DNA from: Littorina saxatilis
Taxonomy: Eukaryota > Mollusca > Gastropoda > Littorinimorpha > Littorinidae
Length of the DNA: 64,000 bases
Direction: 5' to 3'
Assembly (NCBI RefSeq): GCF_037325665.1
Contig: NC_090258.1
Coordinates: forward strand, 42,625,837 to 42,689,836
The notes beneath the pieces are model-generated. The model was given only the letters and a program-made list of their open reading frames with translations, did no database searches and had not been told where the DNA came from. Shown piece by piece: positions 35,336 through 49,178 of the stretch. Position 1 is the first letter of the stretch. Every line of letters begins with the position of its first letter. A program made the translations under genes and the position numbers.

Positions 35336-35391
35336 GAAAATTAACCTGTGAAGGGACGTTCCTTTTTTCTTTTTGTTTCATTTTTCTTTTT

Positions 35392-36319
<928 letters not shown>

Positions 36320-36700
36320 CTTTTTCTTTTTTTCTTTCTTTTGTTGTTGTAGTGAGAGGACATGTGTTGTGGTTCAGTAGATGACACCTATTTGTGTGAC
36401 CTTATTGTTTTGCTATTGCATAGTATTTTCAATAGCTAGAACACATTTTGTAATTCAGCGATAATAGTCGATTTCCGAAAATATCTCCGTCGGGTTTGTG
36501 TGTGTTGTGTAAGAGTGACCTTTTCTTGGCAAAACCTCGCGTCAACATAAGAGGGGCCGGTCAGTTGCGAGGGGTATGACGTAAACATGTGCGTGTTTTC
36601 ACGTGCGTCCGACACATCCCTCGCTAGTGAGTGGCCCCTCCAATGTTTGTACACGTGCCTTCACTGTGAGGACAGAAATAGTCTCTCTGTCTCTTTGCAG

Positions 36701-36761
36701 TGAGCTGAGTGACGCGGACGGCTCTGAGGGCGATTGGGGAGAGCAGCAGACCGAGACGTGA
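36701..36761 (+). CDS. Probable last exon (tailpiece) of the myosin copy
   Basis: After CTCTTTGCAG, the frame offset by one reads ELSDADGSEGDWGEQQTET then TGA. It resembles the short acidic non-helical tailpiece of non-muscle myosins. It does not join in phase with the exon 5 donor at 34361. Confidence 0.5.
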
Positions 36762-38340
36762 GATGTGTGATCATCACTCCCGTCATTACTATCATCGTCG
36801 GTGCTCTCTATCTCCCTCCAGCAAGCCGCCCTACAATTTACCCTGTACCGCTGCCACAACACTCTTCTGTACTATACTAGCTTACTAGATGTTGATAGTG
36901 TATTCGTTAATCAAGTATTCTAGCATCTTCACACAGCAAAGGGTGTTGGCTGATGATATGAACAGCAGTTATACTTTACCACATGGTCGCATGCACTCAT
37001 TTTCAGGTTTCAGATTTATATCGGCTTCATGATAATTATGTTGTAAGAGTATAGAAATGTATGCGTACTAATGAAGCTTGTTGGTTTGACGCAGAACCCC
37101 GTTGCTTCGCTGAAAGGATGCCTACGTGTGAATTGTTTGTTACTGGTCTTTTTCCACGTCACGCATCACAGCGCGGAGAGATTTGTGTCTTTTTGTTATT
37201 TTTGTTTTTGAATTATAAATGATAACATTTTTCCGGGGTAGACATTGTGTAGACTTTTCTCTTGCTTGAGCTGGCTTTTACAGTTTGACCGTGCTTGTCT
37301 GCAGTATGAAACGTTCATCTCTTCAAGGATTTCGTGTGTTCAACCTTGGTCCAGGGCCTGATTTGTTCAACAGATTTTGTTTAGGGATTTGTTTTGTATT
37401 TGTATTTATTTCTGTACGTTGAACATGTCAAGTCAGTGGGTTTTTTTCTGCTGCGAGATTGAAATGCAAACAGCTAAACCCTCCAAACTTCGAACCCCAC
37501 GGTACCTGACACAGGCAGAATGGGGGTAGAGTACATCAAAGGGGGGGGGGGGGGTATTCGCTGTAGAGTCTATTGGTGACTGGTCACCCACTTATTTTTG
37601 CCCACATACTGTTGACCGGTAGAACATTTGCTAAGAATAATGCTTGTACGGACAAAGATACAGTTAAGGTTTATGTCAGTGTGCGCTTTCCTGTTGCATG
37701 CACCACCGTGTAAATAGTGCACTAACAGCTAGTTGTCCCTGGGGACATTTCATGGTCATCATTCTTGTTTGATATTGCGGGAACACATTGTTGACATTTT
37801 GTCAGCGTAACGGCCTTTTCAAAAAATGGGATATCACCTAATAGATGTCATTATGTATCTTGTTCTGCTTCGTTTTCTTTTAAATGTGGGATCAACCAAG
37901 ACAAAACATATTTGCATTTTGATCCTGTTTTAAAAAGCTGTATTACTTTTGAATCAGGTGATAATGTCATGCATATTCGCTTGGTTTAAATAGTACTTTA
38001 TTCCCATGCAAGTTTACAAAGCCATGGAATGTATTTTGATAAAGGAACACAACAAGATAAACTTATGAATGTGCTCTCGGATACATAATGATACATTGGC
38101 GGACAATATTGTAGATTCATAATTCAAACCAATCAAAACAACAATAATAAGAATGACACAACAATGATACTTCAACAACAATATCAGCAAAAAAGCACGA
38201 AAAACGGAGTATGGCATATTGTGAAGAGAGAAGAAGAGAAAGAGACTAAGAGAAAGAGAAAGAGAAAGAAAGAGAGAGTGCATCCACTACATATCAATTC
38301 AATTTCTAACAACAACAATAACAACAAAAATAGCATTAAT
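36762..38340. other. Region after the myosin tailpiece; possible 3' UTR
   Basis: No further coding sequence was recognised. A 12-bp G run lies near 37542 and a GA-rich stretch near 38228. No confident polyadenylation signal was assigned. Confidence 0.3.
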
Positions 38341-38830
38341 CATTTAATCTTAATAAACACGTTTACTGTTTACTATACATCTCTGAATCTGACAAAACGT
38401 TGCTTTGTTTCAGTGAGTGACTTATTGCTGTTGCCGTACATAAGACAAGAAACAGTGATTCTATAATCATAGTCGGGCAAAGTCTTGTCAGTGGTGTTTC
38501 TGACATTCTGGTATATTATAACTGACAATCAAATAAAAAGTTTGCAATGTTCGATATAAAATCCGCACCCTCATGAAGTGTCATTTGTCAAATGTCTCTT
38601 AAACAAATCGCCATTTAAATCGCTAATCTCTAATCCTAATTTACAATAACTAATTTCGGCTGTTTGATCTTTTGAATACAAATACCGGAGAATAACGGGG
38701 TCATCTCTGAACAAGAACCTCTTAAAAGAACCAATAGAATTTGTTTGCATATTCACTTCACATCAAACACTATACATCTTACTGACAGTATAAATCCGTA
38801 CAATGTTTACTTACTTCCAGCAATAAGTTG
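38340..38830 (-). mobile_element. Eroded LINE fragment related to the copy at 1-1378
   Basis: MNMQTNSIGSFKRFLFRDDP then EISYCKLGLEISDLN and LFKRHLTNDTS parallel the FKKRI...IIHCRLRLRISNLN...LFDRHLTPDPS of the window's first LINE. Later pieces (DKTLPDYDYRITV, YGNSNKSL) fall in other frames. Confidence 0.65.
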
Positions 38831-38917
38831 CAACTCCTTGGCCTTGCTGAACATTTCAAATAAAATACTGTATCAACATCTTCTTACGAGAGGTCTGCAT
38901 GTTTTTGAGGCAAGCAT

Positions 38918-38939
38918 GTGTGTGTGTGTGTGTGTGTGT

Positions 38940-38998
<59 letters not shown>

Positions 38999-39057
38999 TG
39001 AGTGAGTGTTTGTGTGAGTGTGTGTGTGTGCGCGTGTGTGTGTGTGTGTGTGTGTGT
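38918..39057. repeat. (TG)n microsatellite
   Basis: TG dinucleotides with short interruptions. Confidence 0.95.
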
Positions 39058-39448
39058 TGTGGGTGTCACAGTGGGTAGCACCCTGAACTCAGGTCAAAAT
39101 AAGTTACTTCCCTTCGGGTCTCATTTATCCCTCACAGGATGCCTTTGTTTTTCTTATCACGGTCTCCTGCCCACAGCAGTCTCAACAGTTCGACTTGTTT
39201 TAACCTTAGAACGATGTCTTTATCATAACTGTGAAGAACAGAACGGAGATCACTGTTGAAGTCGGCCATTCTACAATTACGTTCGTCTGGATGAGAATAA
39301 CACCTTTTTTGTATATTCTTTTTAAAGACACGTAAAACAAGCATTTAAATGTGTACAGAGGCTGTGACAAATCAGTGCATGGAACCAACAAACTCAAATC
39401 CTCTAAGACTGAATATGTCTACACATTAGGTGTACTTAAAACCATATT

Positions 39449-39634
39449 TGACCCTCCACCGCGAAATGAGTCGCATGTCACCTCGCGCGGTTCTGCGCTA
39501 GGGTCACCTTAGTCACAGGCTTATGTAACTCAAACAGTTTTCGCTCTTTTCAAAAACGGTTTTCACCACTGGATAGAGCGTCAAACACTCTTTAGGAAAA
39601 ATGTAAAAATATGAAATTCCGTGGTGGAGGGTCA
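39449..39634. mobile_element. MITE with TGACCCTCCACC ends (copy 2)
   Basis: It begins TGACCCTCCACCGCGAAATG and ends CCGTGGTGGAGGGTCA. CATATT immediately flanks both sides, a likely 6-bp target duplication. It is shorter than copy 1 at 19468. Confidence 0.8.
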
Positions 39635-39894
39635 CATATTACCTTTGCAAATAATCAAACTGTATCTGTGAAGAGAAGTTAGCTCCATCAACTCGGCTTG
39701 CAGGTCTTGTCGGCAAGGTGCTGATCCCGCTCAGCACGAGGAATGGCCTCTGAGCGGAACAAGACATTTTCCAAAATTGCTCTTGGCCTCGCACTTTGTC
39801 AAGACGTGATATGTGTAGGTAGCTATCTCCACCACCTGTAAGGAAGGAGTAGATAAGCATACGATTATTCCTCATATCTTATTAGGTGTAGGTG

Positions 39895-39898
39895 TGCT

Positions 39899-39946
<48 letters not shown>

Positions 39947-39959
39947 CGTGCTTGCGTGC

Positions 39960-40004
<45 letters not shown>

Positions 40005-40085
40005 CGTGCTTGCGTGCGTGCGTGTGTGTGTGTGTGTGTGTTTGTGTCTGTGTCTGTGTGTGTGTGTGTCTTTGTCTGTGTGTAC
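39895..40085. repeat. (TG)n/(GCGT)n microsatellite
   Basis: Two near-identical blocks of TG plus GCGTGCTTGCGTGCG. Confidence 0.95.
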
Positions 40086-40411
40086 ACATATATCTTCCCA
40101 AAACTCTCTCCCAATCTCTCGTATGTCTTATCTCAACAATAGTGACGTTGCGGGGAAGACGGGACCGACAACGACGACTGAACCGAGACAGGTGTGTTGT
40201 CGAGTGGCGTCATCGCGCGCACCGACACTAGTAGCGTTTGCGGGGAGAACGAGCGCCAGTGGCCTGAAGAATAAAACTCCTTGACGCCCAAACGGGGTTT
40301 GATACGACGTTTAGCGACGAAGCCCTTCGGGGCATGTTTTGGGTGGTGGGGAACACACATTTCAGAAATATGAATTGTATGGACAATAAATAATCTTGTG
40401 TGTGACCGTCC

Positions 40412-41084
40412 AGGCCCGGTCACACAGCCCAAAAGTCGCGTAAACGCATGAATCACGCATAACATTTGGTTGTGCGTGCTTGTCGGTCGAGAATTCGACC
40501 ATTTTCGCTGATTTACGCGATGAAAATCACCGATGAATTGCGCAAGAACTGCGGAAAGATCACGCAAAAATCACTAACAAACCACGCACTACAGCGCATT
40601 GCTACGCAAAGGTCCACGGAAAACCACGTATAAACTGCGCACTATCATTTATGAACTGCGTATGAATCGCGCATGATTCGCGCATGAACTGCGCAAGGAA
40701 TGCGCGGCAGCGCGCACGTCCGTTCCGCGCGTATATAAACTGATGCAACCGCGGCGCCTTGGCATTCCCGTTTCAACAGTCGCGAACGATCACTGATATT
40801 CCACGCATATTTCGCGCATTGTTCGCGTAAGAACTACGCAAACTACGCAGAAATTACGTAAAACAGCGCAATACTGCGTACACTCCTTCGCGAAGCCGAG
40901 TTTTGAGCTGCTGAAAACCTGGAATCGCGTAAAGCGCCGATCCGGCGAACATCGGCGGACAACTACGGAGGTTCCACGTGAGAGAAACTGATGAAAAGCG
41001 CAAATCGCGCATGTATCGCGTGAGGATCGAATTTCGTGCGTGATTCTTGCGTGTACGCGACTTTTGGGCTGTGTGACCGGGCCT
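40412..41084. mobile_element. CG-rich TIR element with GCGYA subrepeats
   Basis: It begins AGGCCCGGTCACACAGCCC and ends with the exact reverse, GGGCTGTGTGACCGGGCCT. Inverted similarity extends through AAAAGTCGCGTA and ATCACGCA. The interior is dense in short CGC(A/G)-type words (GCGCATGAAC, ACGCAAACTACGC). It is 673 bp and noncoding. Confidence 0.85.
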
Positions 41085-42306
41085 TTACACCCTGATTTTA
41101 AAAAAGAACGAAAAAAGAAACGACCTTCAGACCATAACATTCCTTGTTAAGCCAAGTAAGCCACCCTCTCTTTCAGTCTTAATAGACGAGGAACCAAATC
41201 GGAAAAAGGCGCTTTGTTTAGGAGTTTAATGCACAGGGGGTACTCCTGGGTAAATTTGGTATCATTTTAAAAGATAAATGCATACAGCCTCTCACCCAAT
41301 CTTTCTAGGAACCCAAAAGTGGCAGCAGCTATACGTATAACGCAATCTTGAGGAGAAGTAGACAAGATATTTTGAAAAGTATACTGCACAAAAAACCCAC
41401 TTTGTTGCGAAAAATGCCAGTGAGTAAGTATTACTGAATTTGTTATCAGACTAGTACTAGTGGAAGGCGTAAGACAGCAAATAAAACGCGTGTTTGACCG
41501 TAGCACTTAAGAGCGTCATCAGGCCATGAATTTCAGAAATTGTGTTACGTCATGCCGTGTTTACTTTTCTTGATAATGTCAATAGTCCATGAGGACGTTG
41601 TATTGGACATACTCTGATTAAATACAAGTCAGAAGAAAAGTGTGATCATCGGGCTTCTTGTAGAAAGTAACGATTTGGAGATACATCTTAAACACAAAAT
41701 GTGAGAGTTCTTTATAGAAGTACACCCCCTAATTTTAAAAATCAAAATTCTGCCCGGAAAGTATTTTGCTCTCATTATGACAGGTTGGAATAAATTTGAT
41801 GGACTTGATATGTATGTTATAACATAGATAAATGCCTGGTCAACACGCAGGTGTAGTATTTAAAAAGATACACGTAAAAACATTATTGTGAGAGACAGTC
41901 AATTTGTTATTAACTTTTCTGAGACAAAATACCCCTTTGAGTGCGTACGTACCCTGACAATTTCAGCCAGTGCTGGTTTCTATCTGAATTGCATGTTATC
42001 CTCCGAATTACTCCTCAATATAAAGTCAGATGATCAAATATATCGCGATGGGCAATGAGTGTCATGTTTCTTAATGTTATACATAGAAAATAGGTTGTGA
42101 ACTGTTTCTGTCGGTTTTACGTTTCACTGAAAGAACCATGCATTAATGTGTAAAACAACACAATCTGGTGAATTTCATGTGAGCGGAACAAAACAGGACA
42201 ATTTAGTTTATGTAGTTACTGAATGTAGATTAAGCTTGCAGGGCGTTATTTGAACATCGCAACGACAGCGATGACGTCACGCGTGACGTCAATGTTACAG
42301 GTAGGC
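41085..42306. other. No recognisable gene
   Basis: No domain, TIR pair or tandem repeat was seen. Confidence 0.4.
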
Positions 42307-42933
42307 AAGGTGTGGAGTGTAGAATGAGCCGTGCATGATGGTCGGAAAGATAGACTGCCTACAATACACAGAGCAATCGATACTTACTCTAACAAGGTGT
42401 GGAGTCTAGAATGAGCAGTGCATGATGGTCGGAAAGATAGACTGCCTACAATACACACAGCAAACGGTACTCACTCGAAAAAGGTGTGGAGTGGAGAATG
42501 AGCAGTGCATGATGGTCGGAAAGATAGACTGCCTACAATACACAGAGCAAACGGTACTCACTCGAAAAAGGTGTGGAGTGGAGAATGAGCAGTGCATGAT
42601 GGTCGGAAAGATAGACTGCCTACAATACACAGAGCAATCGATACTTACTCGAAAAAGGTGTGGAGTGTAGAATGAGCAGTGCATGATGGTCGGAAAGAAA
42701 TCTGATAGACTGCCGACAATACACAGAGCAAACGGTACTCACTCCAAAAAGGTGTGGAGTGGAGAATGAGCAGTGCATGATGGTCGGAAAGATAGACTGC
42801 CTACAATACACAGAGCAAACGGTACTCACTCGAAAAAGGTGTGGAGTGTAGAATGAGCAGTGCATGATGGTCGGAAAGATAGACTGCCTACAATACACAC
42901 AGCAATCGGTACTCACTCAAAAAAGGTGTGTCT
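42307..42933. repeat. 87-bp minisatellite, about seven units
   Basis: Units start AAGGTGTGGAGTG and contain ATGGTCGGAAAGATAGACTG. One unit carries a small insertion (AATCTG). It produces mirrored repeat frames on both strands. Confidence 0.95.
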
Positions 42934-44080
42934 TGTGAAAGGCATATGAATGTGCTATCTAAATTGTTTTGTGGTGACACTCAGCAAAAGAAGCATCAAT
43001 TCCCAACTGGAAGGCAAACCATCTCAACTACACTGTGCACAAACAAAGAGGATATATCTTCAGTGCGACACATCTCATGTTAGGCAGCAATGTTTATGCC
43101 AGAAATATATGGGTATAATTATGACGATTTGCCTTTCTACTGCTCAAAAATTGGTTTAAAGGATTTGAGCATTATTTTGGTATGACATCACAGGTCCCTG
43201 TCCATGTAAATACCTACTCACATAAATAAGGGGTTTTGACAGCATGATTCTCTTTAAACCGTCAAAAAGGCAAATAAAACTAAGCACTATTTCACATGTT
43301 TTACACCAGTGAGTTTTGTTGGAGTTTTAGCTAACAGGGCATACCCACTTCGTTTAATTTTGCCGCGCAGTCAGGCTGATCTAGCGTGTGAAAGAGAGCG
43401 CCCACAAGGTTGAGAAGTAAGACGATTGAACAATTAGTCTCGGAGATAAATAGTTCCCAATGAGGATCCTTGTGTTCAAAGAACGGTTATGAGAAAACGG
43501 CGTAAACAGTTCTCAAAATGGTGTCAATTATTAATAAAACATTTTGAAAATGATCGCTTTATTGCAAGAAAGAGGTTGAAGATGACAAAACCACTTTGCA
43601 CAATGAGTCTGTGGTGTTCAAAGTACCTACAAAATGCTGAGAACCCAAAATACGTTTTTGAATCAGCATTTCGGGCCATCTGTGGCCTTAATGTATAAGA
43701 ATAAAGACGCTTGTGAAAACGATTTTTGGTTTAGCACTTGTTAAATGGTTTCATTTGGAAGCAATACGCATCAGACAGCTAAGATAATTATGTGATGAGA
43801 GAACTATTCTCTTTCCTGTGTTTAAATGTTCACATTACATCTTACCTGTCTGAGTGGTTCTCACCTTCGTGCCGTGGGAAGGTGCCAAAACAAAGTATGA
43901 CGATCCGTTTCACCTCATAATGTTATACTTATTTTGGTTGTTTATTTGTTTTAATTCTTTTATCTCACCTGCGCTGTTGGAAAAGCTGTTGAAATGTGCC
44001 CAGGTAAACATCAAATTAACTGCCTGTCTATTGATCAGCGGTATTTGCGTCTTTGGTCCTTTGGAATATGAGAATGCAAA

Positions 44081-44082
<2 letters not shown>
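42934..44082. other. No recognisable gene
   Basis: A 69-codon frame at 43489-43698 (MRKRRKQFSKWCQLL...) matches nothing I know and lacks supporting signals. Confidence 0.4.
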
Positions 44083-44142
<60 letters not shown>

Positions 44143-44164
44143 TGTTGTGTGTGTGAATGTATGT

Positions 44165-44243
<79 letters not shown>

Positions 44244-44260
44244 TATGTGTGTGTGTGTCG
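44083..44260. repeat. (TG)n microsatellite
   Basis: TG dinucleotides in two long blocks. Confidence 0.95.
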
Positions 44261-44362
44261 ATAGTGTCCAGAAGTTAAATTGCTGTTGGAAAAACAGACG
44301 ACTAGAGATATTTGTGTGTATAATTAAAGGCCCACACCGCCTGGTATAAACAGTTCCACCGT

Positions 44363-47305
44363 CTTTGATCTAGTCAGGCTGTTACCAGGAACAAGACCAT
44401 CCTTCCACTTGGTCAATTACTAACACTCAGCACCCTGACTGATCTATCCAGGCTGTTACCAGGAACACGACCACCCTTCCACTTGGTCAATTACTAACAC
44501 TCAGCACCCTGACTGATCTATCCAGGCTGTTACCAGGAACACGACCACCCTTCCACTTGGTCAATTACTAACACTCAGCACCCTGACTGATCTATCCAGG
44601 CTGTTACCAGGAACACGACCACCCTTCCACTTGGTCAATTACTAACACTCAGCACCCTGACTGATCTATCCAGGCTGTTACCAGGAACACGACCACCCTT
44701 CCACTTGGTCAATTACTAACACTCAGCACCCTGACTGATCTATCCAGGCTGTTACCAGGAACACGACCACCCTTCCACTTGGTCAATTACTAACACTCAG
44801 CACCCTGACTGATCTATCCAGGCTGTTACCAGGAACACGACCACCCTTCCACTTGGTCAATTACTAACACTCAGCACCCTGACTGATCTATCCAGGCTGT
44901 TACCAGGAACACGACCACCCTTCCACTTGGTCAATTACTAACACTCAGCACCCTGACTGATCTATCCAGGCTGTTACCAGGAACACGACCACCCTTCCAC
45001 TTGGTCAATTACTAACACTCAGCACCCTGACTGATCTATCCAGGCTGTTACCAGGAACACGACCACCCTTCCACTTGGTCAATTACTAACACTCAGCACC
45101 CTGACTGATCTATCCAGGCTGTTACCAGGAACACGACCACCCTTCCACTTGGTCAATTACTAACACTCAGCACCCTGACTGATCTATCCAGGCTGTTACC
45201 AGGAACACGACCACCCTTCCACTTGGTCAATTACTAACACTCAGCACCCTGACTGATCTATCCAGGCTGTTACCAGGAACACGACCACCCTTCCACTTGG
45301 TCAATTACTAACACTCAGCACCCTGACTGATCTATCCAGGCTGTTACCAGGAACACGACCACCCTTCCACTTGGTCAATTACTAACACTCAGCACCCTGA
45401 CTGATCTATCCAGGCTGTTACCAGGAACACGACCACCCTTCCACTTGGTCAATTACTAACACTCAGCACCCTGACTGATCTATCCAGGCTGTTACCAGGA
45501 ACACGACCACCCTTCCACTTGGTCAATTACTAACACTCAGCACCCTGACTGATCTATCCAGGCTGTTACCAGGAACACGACCACCCTTCCACTTGGTCAA
45601 TTACTAACACTCAGCACCCTGACTGATCTATCCAGGCTGTTACCAGGAACACGACCACCCTTCCACTTGGTCAATTACTAACACTCAGCACCCTGACTGA
45701 TCTATCCAGGCTGTTACCAGGAACACGACCATCCTTCCACTTGGTCAATTACTAACACTCAGCACCCTGACTGATCTATCCAGGCTGTTACCAGGAACAC
45801 GACCACCCTTCCACTTGGTCAATTACTAACACTCAGCACCCTGACTGATCTATCCAGGCTGTTACCAGGAACACGACCACCCTTCCACTTGGTCAATTAC
45901 TAACACTCAGCACCCTGACTGATCTATCCAGGCTGTTACCAGGAACACGACCATCCTTCCACTTGGTCAATTACTAACACTCAGCACCCTGACTGATCTA
46001 TCCAGGCTGTTACCAGGAACACGACCACCCTTCCACTTGGTCAATTACTAACACTCAGCACCCTGACTGATCTATCCAGGCTGTTACCAGGAACACGACC
46101 ACCCTTCCACTTGGTCAATTACTAACACTCAGCACCCTGACTGATCTATCCAGGCTGTTACCAGGAACACGACCACCCTTCCACTTGGTCAATTACTAAC
46201 ACTCAGCACCCTGACTGATCTATCCAGGCTGTTACCAGGAACACGACCACCCTTCCACTTGGTCAATTACTAACACTCAGCACCCTGACTGATCTATCCA
46301 GGCTGTTACCAGGAACACGACCACCCTTCCACTTGGTCAATTACTAACACTCAGCACCCTGACTGATCTATCCAGGCTGTTACCAGGAACACGACCACCC
46401 TTCCACTTGGTCAATTACTAACACTCAGCACCCTGACTGATCTATCCAGGCTGTTACCAGGAACACGACCACCCTTCCACTTGGTCAATTACTAACACTC
46501 AGCACCCTGACTGATCTATCCAGGCTGTTACCAGGAACACGACCACCCTTCCACTTGGTCAATTACTAACACTCAGCACCCTGACTGATCTATCCAGGCT
46601 GTTACCAGGAACACGACCACCCTTCCACTTGGTCAATTACTAACACTCAGCACCCTGACTGATCTATCCAGGCTGTTACCAGGAACACGACCACCCTTCC
46701 ACTTGGTCAATTACTAACACTCAGCACCCTGACTGATCTATCCAGGCTGTTACCAGGAACACGACCACCCTTCCACTTGGTCAATTACTAACACTCAGCA
46801 CCCTGACTGATCTATCCAGGCTGTTACCAGGAACACGACCACCCTTCCACTTGGTCAATTACTAACACTCAGCACCCTGACTGATCTATCCAGGCTGTTA
46901 CCAGGAACACGACCATCCTTCCACTTGGTCAATTACTAACACTCAGCACCCTGACTGATCTATCCAGGCTGTTACCAGGAACACGACCACCCTTCCACTT
47001 GGTCAATTACTAACACTCAGCACCCTGACTGATCTATCCAGGCTGTTACCAGGAACACGACCACCCTTCCACTTGGTCAATTACTAACACTCAGCACCCT
47101 GACTGATCTATCCAGGCTGTTACCAGGAACACGACCACCCTTCCACTTGGTCAATTACTAACACTCAGCACCCTGACTGATCTATCCAGGCTGTTACCAG
47201 GAACACGACCATCCTTCCACTTGGTCAATTACTAACACTCAGCACCCTGACTGATCTATCCAGGCTGTTACCAGGAACAAGACCATCCTTCCACTTGGTC
47301 AATTA
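44363..47305. repeat. 74-bp satellite array, about 40 copies
   Basis: The unit begins GACTGATCTATCCAGGCTGT and includes CACTTGGTCAATTACTAACA. Spacing is exactly 74 bp (44437, 44511, ...). Copies are nearly identical; the edge copies and a few inner ones have ACCATCC for ACCACCC. Confidence 0.98.
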
Positions 47306-47441
47306 CTAAACATGATCAGCCTGCGTGCTCTCTGTGCACACTTGTATTTATTTAAATAATCGATTTTGTAAAAGGCGCTGGTGCCTTTTTTTCAGAATTA
47401 ATTCATGAACGCAATTCAACTCACGATCACCACAAGAAGCA

Positions 47442-47673
47442 GTCAGGGTGCTGAGTGTTGGTATGTGACCAAGTGGAGGGATGGTCTTGTCCCATGTACA
47501 ATTAGCCTGGGCAGATCAGTCAGGGTGCTGAGTGTTGGTATGTGACCAAGTGGAGGGAGGGTCTTGTCCCATGTACAATTAGCCTGGCCAGATCAGTCAG
47601 GGTGCTGAGTGTTGGTATGTGACCAAGTGGAGGGAGGGTCTTGTCCCATGTACAATTAGCCTGGCCAGATCTG
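47442..47673. repeat. Inverted 77-bp relatives of the satellite unit
   Basis: Three units start GTCAGGGTGCTGAGTGTTGG (47442, 47519, 47596). Reverse-complemented, they match the 74-bp unit across CCACTTGGTCA and ACACTCAGCACCCTGAC, with divergence elsewhere. Confidence 0.9.
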
Positions 47674-47880
47674 ATGGAGACAGTGAGGCGAGCTGTGTAC
47701 ACCAGGCGGAGTCGGCCTTTAATTCTATGTATTATCAATTGCTTCCAGAAGGTAAATTAAGTTTATAAAACAAATAGCACATTAAACAGATTTCAGGGTA
47801 TAATTATACGTAAATCTTCGTAATGTCAATTGTTAAATTGCTTATTTAAAGGCAAAAGACGAGAGGGATGGTTGTCTTAA

Positions 47881-48184
47881 GTACATAACACCGAGCGTCG
47901 TCAACCACAACGGTATCTTTACACCAGTGCTATTGCCAGCAGACGTTGTTGTTTTCAGTACATAACACCGAGCATCGTCAACCGCTACGGTATCTTTACA
48001 CCAGTACTATTGCCAGCAGACGTTGTTGTTTTCAGTACATAACACCGAGCGTCGTCAACCACAACGGTATTGATACAGCAGTACTATTGCCAGCAGACGT
48101 TGTTGTTTTCAGTACATAACACCGAGCATCGTCAACCACTACGGTATTGATACAGCAGTGCTATTGCCAGCAGACGTTGTTGAG
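47881..48184. repeat. 77-bp tandem repeat, four units
   Basis: Units start GTACATAACACCGAGC at 47881, 47958, 48035 and 48112. Confidence 0.95.
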
Positions 48185-48225
48185 ACGAAAACTTCACAGG
48201 TATACCTTCTTCTTTTTCTGTACGG

Positions 48226-48330
48226 GTGATCCTCCTCATCCTCATCCTCATCCTCATCCTCATCCTCATCCTCATCCTCATCCTCATCCTCAACCTCATC
48301 CTCATCCTCATCCTCATCCTCATCATCATC
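48226..48330. repeat. (CATCCT)n microsatellite
   Basis: About 16 hexamers with two interruptions. It yields spurious DED/HP/MR repeat frames. Confidence 0.95.
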
Positions 48331-48602
48331 ACCAACCTCTCCCCCCCCTGTTGCGTGTCCTGGAAAACGACGCGACACCTTATCGTCACGTGGAGACGAG
48401 GAAGATACTGCCACTACCGGCATCGACACCGTCGCCGTTTCAACTGACACTATGGGGGCCCAATCGGAATGGGGTTAACCAGTGACAGTGTGTTCCCCTC
48501 TGTCCTCCTCCCTGCGACCTTGCTTTTGTCTTACGGACTGAGATTAATGGACTGCGATATTAATCCGATAGATAGTATCTTCATTTTTCTACTTACAGTA
48601 AA

Positions 48603-48922
48603 ATGGCCAATCTAAATATTTGCTCATTAAATGTCCGTGGTCTGAGAAATAAAATAAAACGAAAAACATTATTTTATAAATGTTCAAAGGAGCGCTACGA
48701 TATAATTTGTTTGCATGAAACGTATATAACGCACAGCGACATTATCCAGTGGGAACTGGAATGGGGAGGGAAAATATTTTACAGTACGGCTACTAACCAC
48801 AGTAAAGGACAAGTGATTCTCGTACGTAAACATTTTCCATATGAAGTGAACTGCACCCTAAGCACTCAACGCATTGTTGCGATTGAAGTTCATCTGGAGG
48901 AGAATAATTTGCACATTGTTAA
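48603..48922 (+). CDS. L1/Tx1-like LINE ORF2, endonuclease N-terminal part
   Basis: ATG at 48603 opens MANLNICSLNVRGLRNKIKR, then KERYDIICLHETYI and FSTATNHSKGQVILVRKH, the first strands of an APE-type endonuclease (SLNVRGL...K...D...L.ET). The frame is cut at LHIV by a TTAA-flanked insertion. The continuation begins at 61985 as NVYGPNAEDEKAAFF in the same frame once one TTAA is removed. The 5' UTR lies upstream; no clear ORF1 was identified. Confidence 0.85.
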
Positions 48923-49143
48923 AGGGATAGTATCCGCCGGAAAAGGCCTTCAGATCGCTTTCAAAGCTTCACCATAAGATTCTATGTTACAAATAATGCT
49001 ACCATCCACGAGGAATAACTTTACTTTGCAAATTCAACAGTTTTGATAGCTAATTAACTGTCGTAAAAGAATCCAAGGAAAGAGCACTCTTGTAATGGTT
49101 GGGTGATTTCCCTTTGTCCAATTCAGTTGTCACAACAATCAAA

Positions 49144-49178
49144 ATGGCGTCTCTCGGCGATTATTTTAGTCTGACAAG
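49144..49178 (+). CDS. Candidate first exon inside the 13-kb insertion
   Basis: ATGGCGTCTC opens MASLGDYFSLT and ends at AG/gtgagt (phase 2). A start and strong donor close to the element end suggest the element's own gene. The frame it would give in the exon at 49912 hits a stop after about 28 codons. Confidence 0.35.

Larger units (their letters stand above)
44328..47718. mobile_element. TTAA-flanked TIR element with expanded internal satellite
   Basis: The left end AGGCCCACACCGCCTGGT and right end (reverse) AGGCCGACTCCGCCTGGT are TIRs, each next to TTAA (44324-44327 and 47719-47722), the target of piggyBac and Kolobok elements. The left arm holds about 40 copies of a 74-bp unit. The right arm holds about three copies of a related 77-bp unit in the opposite orientation. 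A spacer of about 130 bp (47311-47441) separates them. No coding frame was found. Confidence 0.8.

Noticed and set aside
42406-42916. Cys-rich repeat frames on both strands
   Set aside because: The 87-bp tandem unit is a multiple of three and open by chance.
43489-43698. 69-codon basic frame
   Set aside because: No family match, no splice or promoter signals, length within chance.
48139-48485. Acidic DED-repeat or HP-repeat frames
   Set aside because: Come from the CATCCT hexamer repeat.
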